64,000 bases of DNA from Isoetes taiwanensis. Taxonomy: Eukaryota > Streptophyta > Lycopodiopsida > Isoetales > Isoetaceae. The stretch lies in the NCBI GenBank assembly GCA_021234155.1, contig JAJEKV010000031.1:14065748-14129747 (forward strand), written 5' to 3'. A model generated the notes under the pieces. The model made no database searches, had not been told where the DNA came from, and saw only the letters and a program-made list of their open reading frames with translations. This document shows positions 1 through 10,296 of this stretch, piece by piece; position 1 is the stretch's first letter; each line of letters begins with the position of its first letter. A program made the position numbers and the translations under genes.

Positions 1-480
1 CTGTTGGTTGATCCTTATGTTCGTGTGCAATGCATCACAAAATCCTATACTAGGTATGGGAAGTTATGGGTCAAGTTTTCCAAGTTGTTACTTGGAGTTG
101 AGTGTGCAATGTGTCAGGCTATGAAACCCAAGGATGGTTGCATACTAAGATTGCCACAAGTTTAATTACATGGAACCATTACGTAAGTGTGGGAGCATGA
201 GTCACATTGCTCGAGACTGCTAGGCAGCGCAGTTGGTTCTAGTAAGGTTTGACCAAGTACCCTAGGGTGGTACTAATGAAGTAGATATTGTTAACCTAAT
301 GTGGTTAAAATATGCATGCAACATGATGGGACCATTGAGATGGTCTATGTGAAGGATTGCGAGATCATGTATTGGATAAATGTGTGAACCATCTAGATGT
401 ACTCCGATCAACGCAGTCTTGAAAGATGTGTTGTGAGTAAAATTTATCCATGAGAAGTTAACCAAGTGGAAGGATTAGCT
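1..480 (+). pseudogene. degraded retroelement gag fragment with zinc-knuckle remnant
   Basis: No long frame is open. One plus-strand frame at 185-220 reads KCGSMSHIARDC, which fits the second half of a retroviral-type CCHC zinc knuckle (C-x4-H-x4-C). The first cysteine of the knuckle is missing. In Ty3/gypsy elements this motif closes Gag and binds the RNA genome. The fragment lies upstream of other gypsy remnants in the same orientation (1090-2706), so it is probably part of one decayed element. Stops and frame changes surround it. I could not recognise protease or reverse transcriptase between 480 and 1090. Confidence 0.35.
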
Positions 481-1089
481 ATCCTACCCTGTTGCTTCGA
501 ATTAATCCATGTAAACAATCTAAAATGATCTAATATATGTAGATTGGCGTAGAATCCTATGATATGTACAACAGTACATTAGTGCCTCAAAAAGGATTCT
601 ACTTTGCATTGTTGCATGATGGGGAGGCAATTCTCACTTTCCCAGAAGTAGAGTTGCATGAATCTCCAAGTCAAACCTTATGCAAGTTGAGGACATCTTG
701 AGGAAGATGATTGTGTTAACCTGAGAAATGATAATTTCCTAGTTATACGAACAATTTTCTTAATAACATGGTTAAGAAAAGTGTCAATGTTCATTTCGCA
801 TTATGCTAATCCCTTTCGAGGGAAGGAGGCTGGGAATATTAGCATATGAGATAGCTTTGTGGGAAAACTAGATCTAGTACTGAGTGTTGTGAAAGCTAAC
901 TATACGAACTATACTATGTTGGGTAATGAGGCTATATTCCATGATATAGTGTTCGTGTTAAACTCCACTGTAACTCCAATTTGAATACACTCCCTTTTGT
1001 TCAAAAATTGTACAATAAGAATATTCTTGGAATATCAATGTCTCGTAGGGACATGAGAAGGCCATTAGAAGAATAAGTAATTGTACAAT

Positions 1090-1250
1090 ATATTTTCTAT
1101 CTTGAATCCTTAGTTAGACCTTGAGGACAAGGTTCTAGCCGCTGGGAGTGTTACAGTAATTTGGGGGCATGTCGCACATGCTAGACCCTATGGGACGTCC
1201 ATGGTTGTGGAGTAGCGTCGATTTTACCACTGGATGGTCTGGGATATGAT
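1090..1250 (+). repeat. gypsy integrase 3' end followed by partial LTR start
   Basis: The bases just before 1148 encode LEDKVL, the short sequence that often ends plant gypsy polyproteins. It is followed at 1149 by TGTTACAG, which matches in form the second copy at 1893 (TGTTACGG). Both copies share the order 'CCTTGAGGACAAGGT', a short gap, TGTTAC, then a run resembling GTCGCxCxTGC. The first copy therefore looks like the end of an internal region plus a truncated LTR start. Its right limit is uncertain. Confidence 0.4.
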
Positions 1251-1754
1251 TGACATAAGTAGATGATTTGTATTTACTGAGTGCGGATAGTGAATTTTAA
1301 GATGGCAATAGTTTGTTCGTATACTTAAGTGGCAATAAATTCAAGGTTAAGGAGTCCAAGAATGGATTTAAAACCTTTGTGTGTGTATGGGTTGACAAGA
1401 CAACCATGATTGGCTTGGATCAATCTAAAGGTAAATATACCAAGAATGCAAAGTACAACTTGGGTTCTTGTTTTGGGGTTGTATCATTAGATGTATGTCA
1501 AACTGCTCCGGGTCATACTATCTTGCCTAATCAGGGATTTGGCTTATGCTTGGCTCTGGTTTCCCCAAGAATATCTGTTGGCGAGTTGTGCTTGATGCAT
1601 TCTGGGCTAAGACAGATGATCTAAATTTGCTTCTTGTTGTTGATGCAACTTTTGGATTGCAAGAAGGTCTAACAAAGTTGTGTTTGCAAATGTGGAGCTA
1701 ATGTCTTATTCTAAATGGTAAGCATGGTGCTTTTTCGGCAGTTGCGCAATAGAG

Positions 1755-1892
1755 ATATTCATGAATATCTAGTCTTGTGGCGAGGCCAGTCTCCTATGGA
1801 TGCCACTTGGAAGACAGATGATTTTGTGCAACGTTTTCCTCATTTGAAACTCTAGACCTTGAGGACAAGGTCCTAAGGGGAGGGGAGGAAGT
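1755..1892 (+). pseudogene. Ty3/gypsy chromodomain-like C-terminus of integrase
   Basis: The frame from about 1763 reads EYLVLWRGQSPMDATWKT, then DDFVQRFPHLKL. This is the usual end of a plant gypsy integrase, where a chromodomain-like segment (Y-L-V-x-W-x-G, then ATWE-like, then FP) is followed by LEDKV. A stop and a frame change separate the FPHLKL part from LEDKVL. The element is dead here, and the LTR begins directly afterwards at 1893. The 1313-1624 stretch upstream is open but I do not recognise its product. Confidence 0.5.
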
Positions 1893-2706
1893 TGTTACGG
1901 ACCAAGGACAAGTCGCGCTTGCGGGCCTTGGGACCGGGAGTCTGCGTCGGAAATGCCACGGGGTGGCTTGGGAACATCCCAAGCAGTTATACCGCCTAGG
2001 GGCGGCGTGGGGTTTATTTTCTAATTGGCCAAAGTTTCGTATGCTAATGTGACTTTTTATTAAATTATGAAGTTTCTAGCAAAAAGCCATCTAACCATTG
2101 AAATGGGGGTGTGACATGGCATTTTCCTATTGGCTGAGGCTAATAAAAGGGAAAATTGAGTCTCTCCTGATCATGGCCTGATATAACGGCCGGATCAACC
2201 AAAAGGCATCCGGATCCAAGCTAATCCTGGTCGGATTGAGCTGCAGAAAAGGGCCACGGCCCTTTTTCGAGCTAATTATGATCCTAGTGGCCTTATAAAG
2301 TGATTTGGGAGCGCTTTTGGAGCGAGGAGTTCTTTCCTTGGAGCGAGCAGTTGAAGCATTCTGTTCTTCTAAATAGCCTGATCTTCTACTGCTAATGGTT
2401 TTGACCCATTACGAATTGATTGGGAATCAATTCAGCTCGTTCTGAGTTACTTCAATATTTGGTGTTGGCTTAGAGGGACACTCTGTTCTGTGAGTGTTCT
2501 TGCTTGCTCTTTGAGCAATACTGTTGTGGCAGTATTCAGTTCTTGTGTTAGAACTGCTGAAGCTGTGCTTCAGGCTGATCCTGGAGATCAGTAAGCAATC
2601 GTGCGTAGGGAGCTCAGGGAGTTCATGGTTGTGGGGAATTCTGGGAATTCTAGGTAGCGCGGTTGTACCTACTTTTGTAGGCGTTTGACACCAGTTCCTT
2701 CCAACA
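1893..2706 (+). repeat. LTR of a Ty3/gypsy element (about 0.8 kb)
   Basis: It starts with TGTTACGG immediately after the integrase end and a purine-rich run (GGGGAGGGGAGGAAG, 1877-1891) that could act as the polypurine tract. A TATA box (TATAAAG) lies at 2294-2300, about 400 bases in, as expected for U3/R. The right end is placed at the CA of TTCCAACA near 2706 and is uncertain because no flanking duplication could be matched. Confidence 0.45.
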
Positions 2707-2922
2707 TGTATACACACACAAATATGCAACCTACTACCTGCTACCCCAATCCTAGAATGTTTAAGACCAGCAGACTCACCGACACCACCTTACTCATGAC
2801 AATCCATAAATACCATGACCTTACCAAACAACGTAGATGACAGCCACCCAGCCACCCTCCATTGCACGTCACCCTCCCAATTCCACTCGCGAAACCTTAT
2901 TCTCCAACCCATCCCCTGCACA

Positions 2923-3060
2923 TAGAATAGAATAGAATAGGTTTTTAGCGTCCACGGAGACCAATTGGCCTATGGGACCCAAACAAAAAGAGAGCAGCAA
3001 GCGTATTACTGACAGGATTAAAAAAACCCCTCCCCGAAGGGTTTTCGAGGGAAAAACCTT
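2923..3060 (-). repeat. LINE A 3'UTR end: stem-loop and (TATTC)n tail
   Basis: On the minus strand a hairpin (AAAACCC and GGGTTTT-type arms, plus coordinates 3023-3045) lies about 80 bases before a tail of TATTC repeats (2923-2940). The same arrangement with different bases ends LINE B at 60971-61131. Stem-loop plus short tandem tail is typical of LINEs whose RT recognises a specific 3' RNA structure. Confidence 0.6.
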
Positions 3061-4310
3061 AGCAGTAATAAGCATGCTGGCACACTGTACAATTGCATAG
3101 GACAGTTCAATACCGTCCCGTAGGACACAAACGAGTCCGTGCATCTATAACCTCCTGGAGGTATGACCCCAACAAACCCACTGATGCCATAGTCAATAAC
3201 TGATGCAATGGCTGGCCAGGCACTAGTAATCGAACATATCGCTCTCGGATATGGGCAAATCTTTGGGCAGATCTAGAGGGCATGACAATCATCCTCAATC
3301 GCTACGGGTGGCAACACCGGCAAAGCCTTTGCTCTCGCTTCCCGAGCCCAACGCCATGTTTCAATGCAGAGGCGATGTGCACCCGCGCGAATGGAAGCTA
3401 TAAGTCCGCGCTTCTTCATGGGCGTACCGGGTGTACAAATATTGGTGTGGGCCTCTTTGTGAGCCTAGGATTGACTTGCCGCTGATAGTGTGCCGCCTAA
3501 CGCGGCGCCGAGCCTCTCATCCCGTGAGCTTGGGCGAAGGAAAATAGCATCTAGGTACGCTTTAAGTGCCTCACGATCTTTCTTTGTCCCGACTGACGCA
3601 TCCGTTTGCTGCGACACCCCAGCGCGAGAACCACCGAAGCTTGCTTGTCTTTCCAACAGGATTTTAGGCGCTGGGGACCCATCGCCGCGGGCCAAAGCAA
3701 GGTGGGGCAAGCTTGTATCAGCCATAGCGACCACCTTTTGAAGTAAACGATATGGCGCTCCAATGCAGCTCGCTGAAGGGGTAGAAAGCCCGCCTCCCGG
3801 AGTAGGATCTGATGCACGGAATCGCGGACTTCACCCCGGGCCCGTGCTGCTAGAAGGCCTTCGCACACCGCCGAGGTCATTCCAGGTGTTGAGGGATATC
3901 ACCGGACCCACACTTCTGCCCCATACAAAAGGACCGGCTCAACCAAGGCCTGGTGACCCCAGGCATACAACTCTACCTTGTGGCTGTTGTTCTGCATGGC
4001 ATATAGTGCTTTCCAACCCGCCGTGACCCGCAACCTGATAGCCGCATCCCAATGGGTGGTAGTTGAGAACTCAGTCCCCAAGTACTTGTAGGTCGGAGCC
4101 ACCTCTACCTCTTGCCCCTGGTAAGTGAATGTGGGAAGCCTTGGCTGACGGGATGATGCAACTAGCAGCACCCTAGTTTTGGCCAAGTTAACTTGCATAC
4201 CAGTGAATTGGCAAAAAGTGTCAAGAGCATCCAGGTGACGTTGCATGTCCTCTAGAGTATAGGCCATGAGGTTGACATCGTCAACATATAATTGATGTTG
4301 CATACAAGCT
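2923..4310 (-). pseudogene. LINE A, 3' half: reverse transcriptase palm to C-terminus and 3'UTR
   Basis: This is the second half of a non-LTR retrotransposon. The minus frame at 4303-3899 begins at the RT active site (LYVDDVNLMAY). It continues with the thumb-like region containing KTRVLL and the pattern YKYLGTEF that follows the active site in LINE RTs, and VLLYGAEVW. After frameshifts, the region around 3360-3240 encodes the usual LINE C-terminal zinc motif (CRCCHP, then IEDDCHAL, then CP). The 3'UTR ends in a pentanucleotide repeat at 2923-2940. Several frameshifts and stops make it inactive. The RT breaks off just before the active site; the missing front lies at 13413-14723 on the same strand. 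Confidence 0.75.
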
Positions 4311-4515
4311 CAAAGCTCAAAGCTCAAAGCTGATTGATAACGATGCATCCGTGCACGGCCTTGAAGCCGATCCAAAGCGGGATGCCGGTATTAATAGAGA
4401 AAAGTGAAGCCTTCAGAAAAGAATGTAAACTAGCATGATGTGCTAGTAGCGCCCATCAGGGAGCTCGCCCATGCTACATAAGTCCACGGGCCTCAGGGCA
4501 CAAGGGACAATAATG

Positions 4516-4582
<67 letters not shown>

Positions 4583-4589
4583 ATGAGTT
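4311..4589 (+). repeat. short unidentified insert ending in a (TATC)n microsatellite
   Basis: Between the LINE A half and the transposon end lies about 200 bp of unrecognised sequence followed by about 17 TATC units (4516-4583). A tandem tail after a short unique body would fit a short retroposon, but no promoter boxes or flanking duplication were identified. A 7-bp tandem repeat (CTCAAAG, about 4307-4331) sits at its left edge. Confidence 0.35.
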
Positions 4590-4616
4590 GTCGGGTAGAA
4601 GCATGAAAGGGGTGGC
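4590..4616 (+). repeat. left terminal inverted repeat of the 8.8-kb block
   Basis: It shares GGGTAGA, then GCATGAAAGGG and TG, in the same order and spacing with the reverse complement of 13387-13413. The left copy has one extra G in the G run and one missing base near its outer end. Confidence 0.5.
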
Positions 4617-4907
4617 AAAAAAAGGGACACTTTTATACATTTACAAATGCAAAATGTAAACAATATCCCTACTACCATATTTATTATATTATCATTCATT
4701 TTTAGAATGTCTTAATTGGTGGGTTTCAAAATTCGAACGTAGGGAAATCCCGCTCGAGGTTTAGCTCCTCCCGCTCATTCCCCAAGACTTTGTACTTCCG
4801 CCATAGCCAAACAGAGCACATCTCTATCCCCAAAACTCTGTACCTTCCTTGCCATAGCCAGATAGAGCAAAACCCCAGGCCATTTTTGAAGCTTTTCGAG
4901 GAGCATC

Positions 4908-6118
4908 ATGAAGCCAAGAACAAGGACGCCCCCATGGAAATCACCAAGAAATAAGCCCTTGAAGCCCATGGCGAGGTCTCCTAAGCCGGCAATGAGGAAA
5001 CTGAAGACTACTGTGGCAGAAAGACCTCCATTGCAGCCCGAGTTTGATAAGGTTAGCATTAAGCAGCTTAGAACCAATAACTTTGATACTATTTACCCAG
5101 GGCTTTTGCAAGTGGTCCAAGAAGTCTGGGGTTCTGAAGCACCAGCAGTGAGAGGTTACCAAGACAACAGGATCAAGCCAATTTGGATGCAGGATTTTTA
5201 TACAATCTATGAGCATGTTTTTAGCAGGAAAGACATTGCAAACCATCACATTCCTCTATACTTTGCTCGAGCTTATGCACTCCACTATAAAGGCATCAAA
5301 ATTGATTGGGAAGAGGTGAAAGAGAGTGCCACTGTACATGCAAAGAAGGAACAAAAGGATTCTGATTTGACTGATGTTGTTACCTTGAGATCATCCAATG
5401 TAAAAACAACTAAGGTACAGGTCGGATTTGGGCAGCAGATAGATGCAATGAAGAAGTTGATTGAAAGAAGATCAATGGATGCTGCTACCTTGATGAGAAA
5501 AATGAAGGATATGAAAGAGAAAAGGAAAACATTAGAATCTGATTTATGCAAGTTAGAAGGTGAGAGAAATACCTTGAATAGGTTTGTGCAAAGCAAGGAT
5601 GCACAGATCAGCACTCAGTTAAACAAACTGATGACTTTACGCTCGACAGGGCAGCCAACTGATTTGCAAATGGCCTTGGCCTCCCACTTTGAAGAGGAAA
5701 AATCTAGTTTCATTGAAGAAATGAATGGCTTAAAGATGCCAATTGAGAGTTTGACAAATGAATTGCATGCATTAGAGGCTGCCATCCAAGAAATCAGCAG
5801 GGATTTGGAGGCAAATGATGCTAGTGAGAGTAGAATAAAGGAAATGATATTATATGTAGAAAAATCTGATGTAATTTCCTTGCATCCTACTCCTCTACTT
5901 GCATCAGAATCAAGGGCATTAACTTCTGGCCATGTGAATACATGTAGCAATTGCAATGAGTGCCTCGACTCTATACTGCTGGTTTTACCATGTTGTGGAC
6001 ATCCCTACTGTCTATTTTGTCTATCATACAAGGTTTCCACAACAAACCAGTGTATACATGAGTGTTTGTGGCCTGAAGATCTGCATCAAATCATGGGACT
6101 CTCTACTCAACAAGGTAT
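4908..6118 (+). CDS. coiled-coil protein with C-terminal RING-like zinc cluster
   Basis: One open frame of about 403 codons runs from ATG 4908 to a likely 5' splice site at 6114-6120 (CAACAAG then GTATTT). The first 45 residues are basic and proline-rich. Residues about 170-320 are rich in K, E and L with heptad spacing and should form a coiled coil. Near residues 345-385 there is CSNC, then CCGHPYCLFC, then QCIHEC. This fits a RING-type C-x2-C ... C-x-H-x2-C-x2-C ... C layout, though the last pair is C-x3-C. The architecture loosely recalls BRE1-like ubiquitin ligases, but I do not claim homology. It lies just inside the left end of the candidate transposon and upstream of the Ulp1-like exons, so it may be an accessory gene of the element. 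It could also be a captured host gene. Confidence 0.6.
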
Positions 6119-7063
6119 TTTTAATTATGTTATCTTCACTAATTACATTTGTTTTACTATTCTGCTGTAGCAACTGCTTTGATTTGAACATGTGTGATTT
6201 TCATTACTATCTAGACATCTAGTTGCTTGTTAGGTAAAAGTCCAAATTGGCATTCAGCTTTTACATGGATTTATCTTCTGTTGTCCTTAAAGTAAATGTA
6301 TTTGAAGGTCAGTGTAATTTGATGTAACCCCATGAACACATTCATTTCATATTTTGTACATATCTTCTGTCATAAATACCTTATGAATTTGCTTGTTACA
6401 TTTACATATAACATTAGGATGCATATTATAATGCATATGAATGTACTTTCTAAGTTTCCACTTTACATTTGTGGATGATATTTTGCTTTCTTCTTTTTAG
6501 GTACATCTACCTTACATTTCTTTGCATTTCTCAAATTTACTTACATTGCTTTTGATTGCATTTGATTCACGCTTGTCTTACATCCGCTTACGCTTAATGC
6601 TATGATTATGTATGTTTACATCCTGCTTTTACGCTTATTGTTATGATTATCTCTAATTTACATTTCTCATTGTTTCTTATTGCATTTACTATCTCAATTG
6701 CGATATCTTTGGTAGCATCAAGAAACCCGAGCTACAAAGAGGCGGTGTAATGTAAACAACATATAGGATAAATGCATAAGTGACTTACGCTCATGCCAAT
6801 CGCCATAATGCAGTGTAAAGAGTATCTTTGCTGGAAAAGGGTTGAAGTTATCATTTTCGTGAGGTCTCAAGAGCTGAAAAATCAACTAAAGATGACGCCA
6901 TTTGTCTCTTGAGTCCATCCACATCCATGTCATCTCCGAAAGCAACGTCAGATCACAATGAGAAGGCGTAAACGTATTCGTGGACAACATGAGGAGATGA
7001 CAAAACCATACTAGGTAAGTTCTTGTATTATAAGTTTGACTATAAGCTCCATTTGTATTTTAG
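6119..7063 (+). other. intron-like T-rich stretch, possible short exon
   Basis: This stretch is strongly T-rich and full of TTACAT-type words. A segment ending at 7014 in CTAG followed by GTAAGT looks like an exon edge, but its frame is closed by stops, so no exon is called with confidence. Confidence 0.3.
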
Positions 7064-8970
7064 ATAAACTAATTGGGAAAATGTGTGATTGCGGTGAGAG
7101 CATAACTCAAGCGGATATCCCGGATGTGGAAACCGAGTTGGCTTCATTGCGAAAGAGCCCATCGAGTGATCACATTCATTATCTTTTTACCGTGTGATAA
7201 TTTTTAAACTTGAGGTTGTTACTTTCAAGATCAAAGCTACCGAATTAGCTTGCAAGAATGATGACAAAAATTTTCCTAATGCTGCTACAGAAGTTCAAGT
7301 ACCTATTGAAGATTCTATGGCAGGTACGTGTTTCTTAGTACTCTCCAGCTTTGCAACAACTTATATTCAAGGTTGTAATTTGAATCAATAGCAGATGAAG
7401 ATAAGAGTCTTGATGTAGAAGGGGCCTTGGAGACCGTGAGCCACACAAAACAAAGTTTATGGAGACGGAGGATGCTACCCCAAAGACTAAAAAAAATCCT
7501 CGAGATAGAAAGGAGACAACATCTGCTAAAAGGTGTGTTGCATAAACTGCTAGACATGCACTTATAGCATATTAATAAAGCATACATGCTAGTTGAATGG
7601 TTTCTAACTATGTTACTGACAGGATTAATAACTCATACTTCTTTTTATAGGCATAAATCTGGTGAAACGGCAATTGGTCCAAGGTATTAATATATTTATG
7701 CTATTGATCATGCATTATTTGACACTTACACTTTGATCCTTCATTGTAGAGATGTGACGAAGAAGTTGTCTTCCTACACTCCTTTTGTGCCATTCAAGAA
7801 CAAATCCTCCCCGATCCTCCAATGAAAGTGGTGGATATTGACGTGCAAGATTTGTGTACAACCAAATCAAAAATGACTAGTCGCCTTGTGGAACTCTATG
7901 GCAGGTAATATCTTTGTGCTTTTGCCTTGTAGGCTAGAATAGGTTAGCTTGCCGAGAGGTTAGAGATAGAATAGGCTGCAGCTAACTGTCTTGCCTTAGG
8001 TGTTGCTAGCTGAGAGGGGTAGAGCAGGTTTTGATAGTGTTTAAATGTGCAGGGATAGGGGATAAAAGGGTAAGTAGGTTTTAGAAAATAAGGTTGGCCT
8101 TTTGCTTAAGAATAGAGTATGTAATTCTGTAATTAAGTTCTGTATTCTTTATGTAACTTATTCTCTTGTTACTAGGTACCTGTATGATACTTTGCCACTG
8201 GAATGGAAAAGTAAGATTTATTTTTACCCATCTTATAACTATTTCTGCTTCAAGGAGGCTACGGGAAATAAGAGAAGAATTGACACGTCAAGATCTATTA
8301 TAGACATAGTAAAACAGGGAACTAAAGGGCTAGTTATGGCTAAAGTGCAAATATATTCTTCTACCCCCAGATTTGAGAATGAGCACTTTGTGTTTGGCCA
8401 TATTTGCTTTCTCGCTAGTAAGGTAATGATAAAATTCTCCATGCACCATCAATTTACATCTTAAACAGCCTGAAAGGCTATCCGACAAACGAAAAGGCAA
8501 TTAGAGGGTATGTTTCAACCTTCTTTCTTTCAGAATTATTCTTTTCCATTTTACATGAATGCTTTTACATGTGCAGATTGCATACACAAATATTGACTAT
8601 GTCAATTAGTCAAACCTCCAATGGCATGGATTTTGTGAGGAGAAACAATGTGAAGGGGATTGACCATCTCGAAGTACCTCAACAGCCCGACTTGACGCCT
8701 TAAGGGGTTGTATGTGATGGGCTTCATGCATAAATTTGTCAACTGTCTTGTCTCTGGAAGGGAATTGAAAGTAAGTTCTTTTCTCAACTTGCGTACGCTT
8801 CATGTAGGGAACTGATTCTAACATTGGTGTATTATTTATTGCTTATTTCATAGGTTACATCTAGCTGGATTTCACATCAGTATGCGCTCTCACGGCGAGA
8901 AGTTTTGGCAGATGCTCTACTTAAGCACTGTGAAGATGGAGATGCTATTCAAGGGACCAGTGGTAGTTGA
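7064..8970 (+). pseudogene. Ulp1/SENP-like cysteine protease gene, multi-exon, inactivated
   Basis: Splice-bounded blocks can be read at 7064-7323, 7391-7532, 7651-7683, 7750-7904, 8176-8422, 8577-8770 and 8854-8970, the last ending in TGA. The block at 8176-8422 follows in phase from 7904. It contains ENEHFVFGHICF (His codon 8384-8386), which matches the catalytic-His strand of C48 (Ulp1) proteases. The next block starts IAYTNIDYVN, giving an Asp at the expected place, and later GLYVMGFMHKF matches the helix after the catalytic Cys. The DCG tripeptide is lost (the frame reads LKG), and a stop follows IDYVN, so the copy is inactive. Ulp1 domains remove SUMO-like tags and are carried by several DNA transposon groups. 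That context supports an element-borne gene. Confidence 0.5.
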
Positions 8971-10290
8971 ATCTTACTTGGATGCTGCCATTGTATTTGA
9001 TAGATTGTTATAGAGATAGATTTGTTGCCATGTTAAAGGCTATAACTTGCTACCTTGTTTGATAATCTGCTACCATGTAACGGGTTATAAATTTGGCTCG
9101 CCATACACTTATCTCAATACTCAGTTCAATTTGAATGTAATTGCACCTGCAATGCTTAAACTATAAAAAAGAGAGATTCACAAAGGGATCAAAATGTTGT
9201 ATGTATTTAGTTCTTAACATTTGACTTGCACCTATCAGAATATATCCAAGTTGATGTTCTTGTCCCAAGCTTGCACTTTTTTTCTTCTTGTTAATGTGTT
9301 GTCATTGAAAGCCACAAAAATTGCATTTACACTTATTCTCCATCATTTTATGCTATCAAACCAAGCCAACCTTTAGTCGAAATCAGCTTCAATGAAGATA
9401 GATCATGAAGCACCCAATTGTGTTATTGATAAAAGTAGATGTTGGTTGCTCTAATTGACCATACTTCCATCTACAAGACTCTCTTGCTTGCTAAATCCCC
9501 AACATGTCTTCATGCTTGCTAAATCAACAAGCCTTCATGACATGGGTGCTTGCTAAATCCCCAACACTTGTATTACAGAGTGTGATGGTTCTGAGGAAAC
9601 TTCGGAGGCAACCTCTCATCCTCGGACTCCGACATTTCATGGATTACATGATGAAGAGGTTGCTGTTGTAGATGCATTATTGGACACACTTTCATCGCCT
9701 TGACATGTTTTCATAAAGCAAGGTATTTGAGTATTTTCATAAGTGCATATGCAATTTATATCTTCTATCCTTCATGTTGTATTCTTATGATGCAGGTCCA
9801 CGGCTAAGGCTAGGTCCATGGGATGATATGTACATGCATGCAAGAGTTGTGCAATATTCATAACAATCTACAATCAATGTGAACATCTTTTTTTCTATTG
9901 AATATCAATATATAAATACACTATTGTCTTTTGCAAAGATCTTCATATTTGCATATAAATATGTCCTCACTATGGGTTTGCCTTGTACAACAATCAAGCA
10001 ACTCTTTGTAAATAATAACTCTTTCTTCCGCCTAGAGCCAATTCCAAAAATATTAAGGGTGTACAACAAACAACATCTCTTAATTACGTAATTATAGAGT
10101 TGCATGCACTTAATTACATTACATAAGACTACAAATCGATGGCGACTACAAAAAAAAATTCAGAATATCTAACTATGTAAATCTGATGTAAAACAGAGTT
10201 CACATAACATCTACAATCTCCTCGGCGGACTTCCTAGTAGCATCTCGTGCAAGATTGAGACACCCATATGCATAAGCAACACCTTTTATC
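8971..10290. other. no gene; short repeated phrase CTTGCTAAATC
   Basis: This AT-rich stretch lies between the converging gene sets. The phrase CTTGCTAAATC recurs at about 9487, 9516 and 9550. A 45-codon open stretch at 9569-9704 ending in TGA is bounded by an AG and could be a terminal exon, but there is no other support. Confidence 0.3.
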
Positions 10291-10296
10291 TTGTGT

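Noticed and set aside
3282-4026. Plus-strand open frames across LINE A
   Set aside because: The minus strand holds the recognisable RT and zinc motifs; these are antisense shadows.
4471-4659. Frame reading YLSIYLSIYLS
   Set aside because: It is the translation of the TATC microsatellite.
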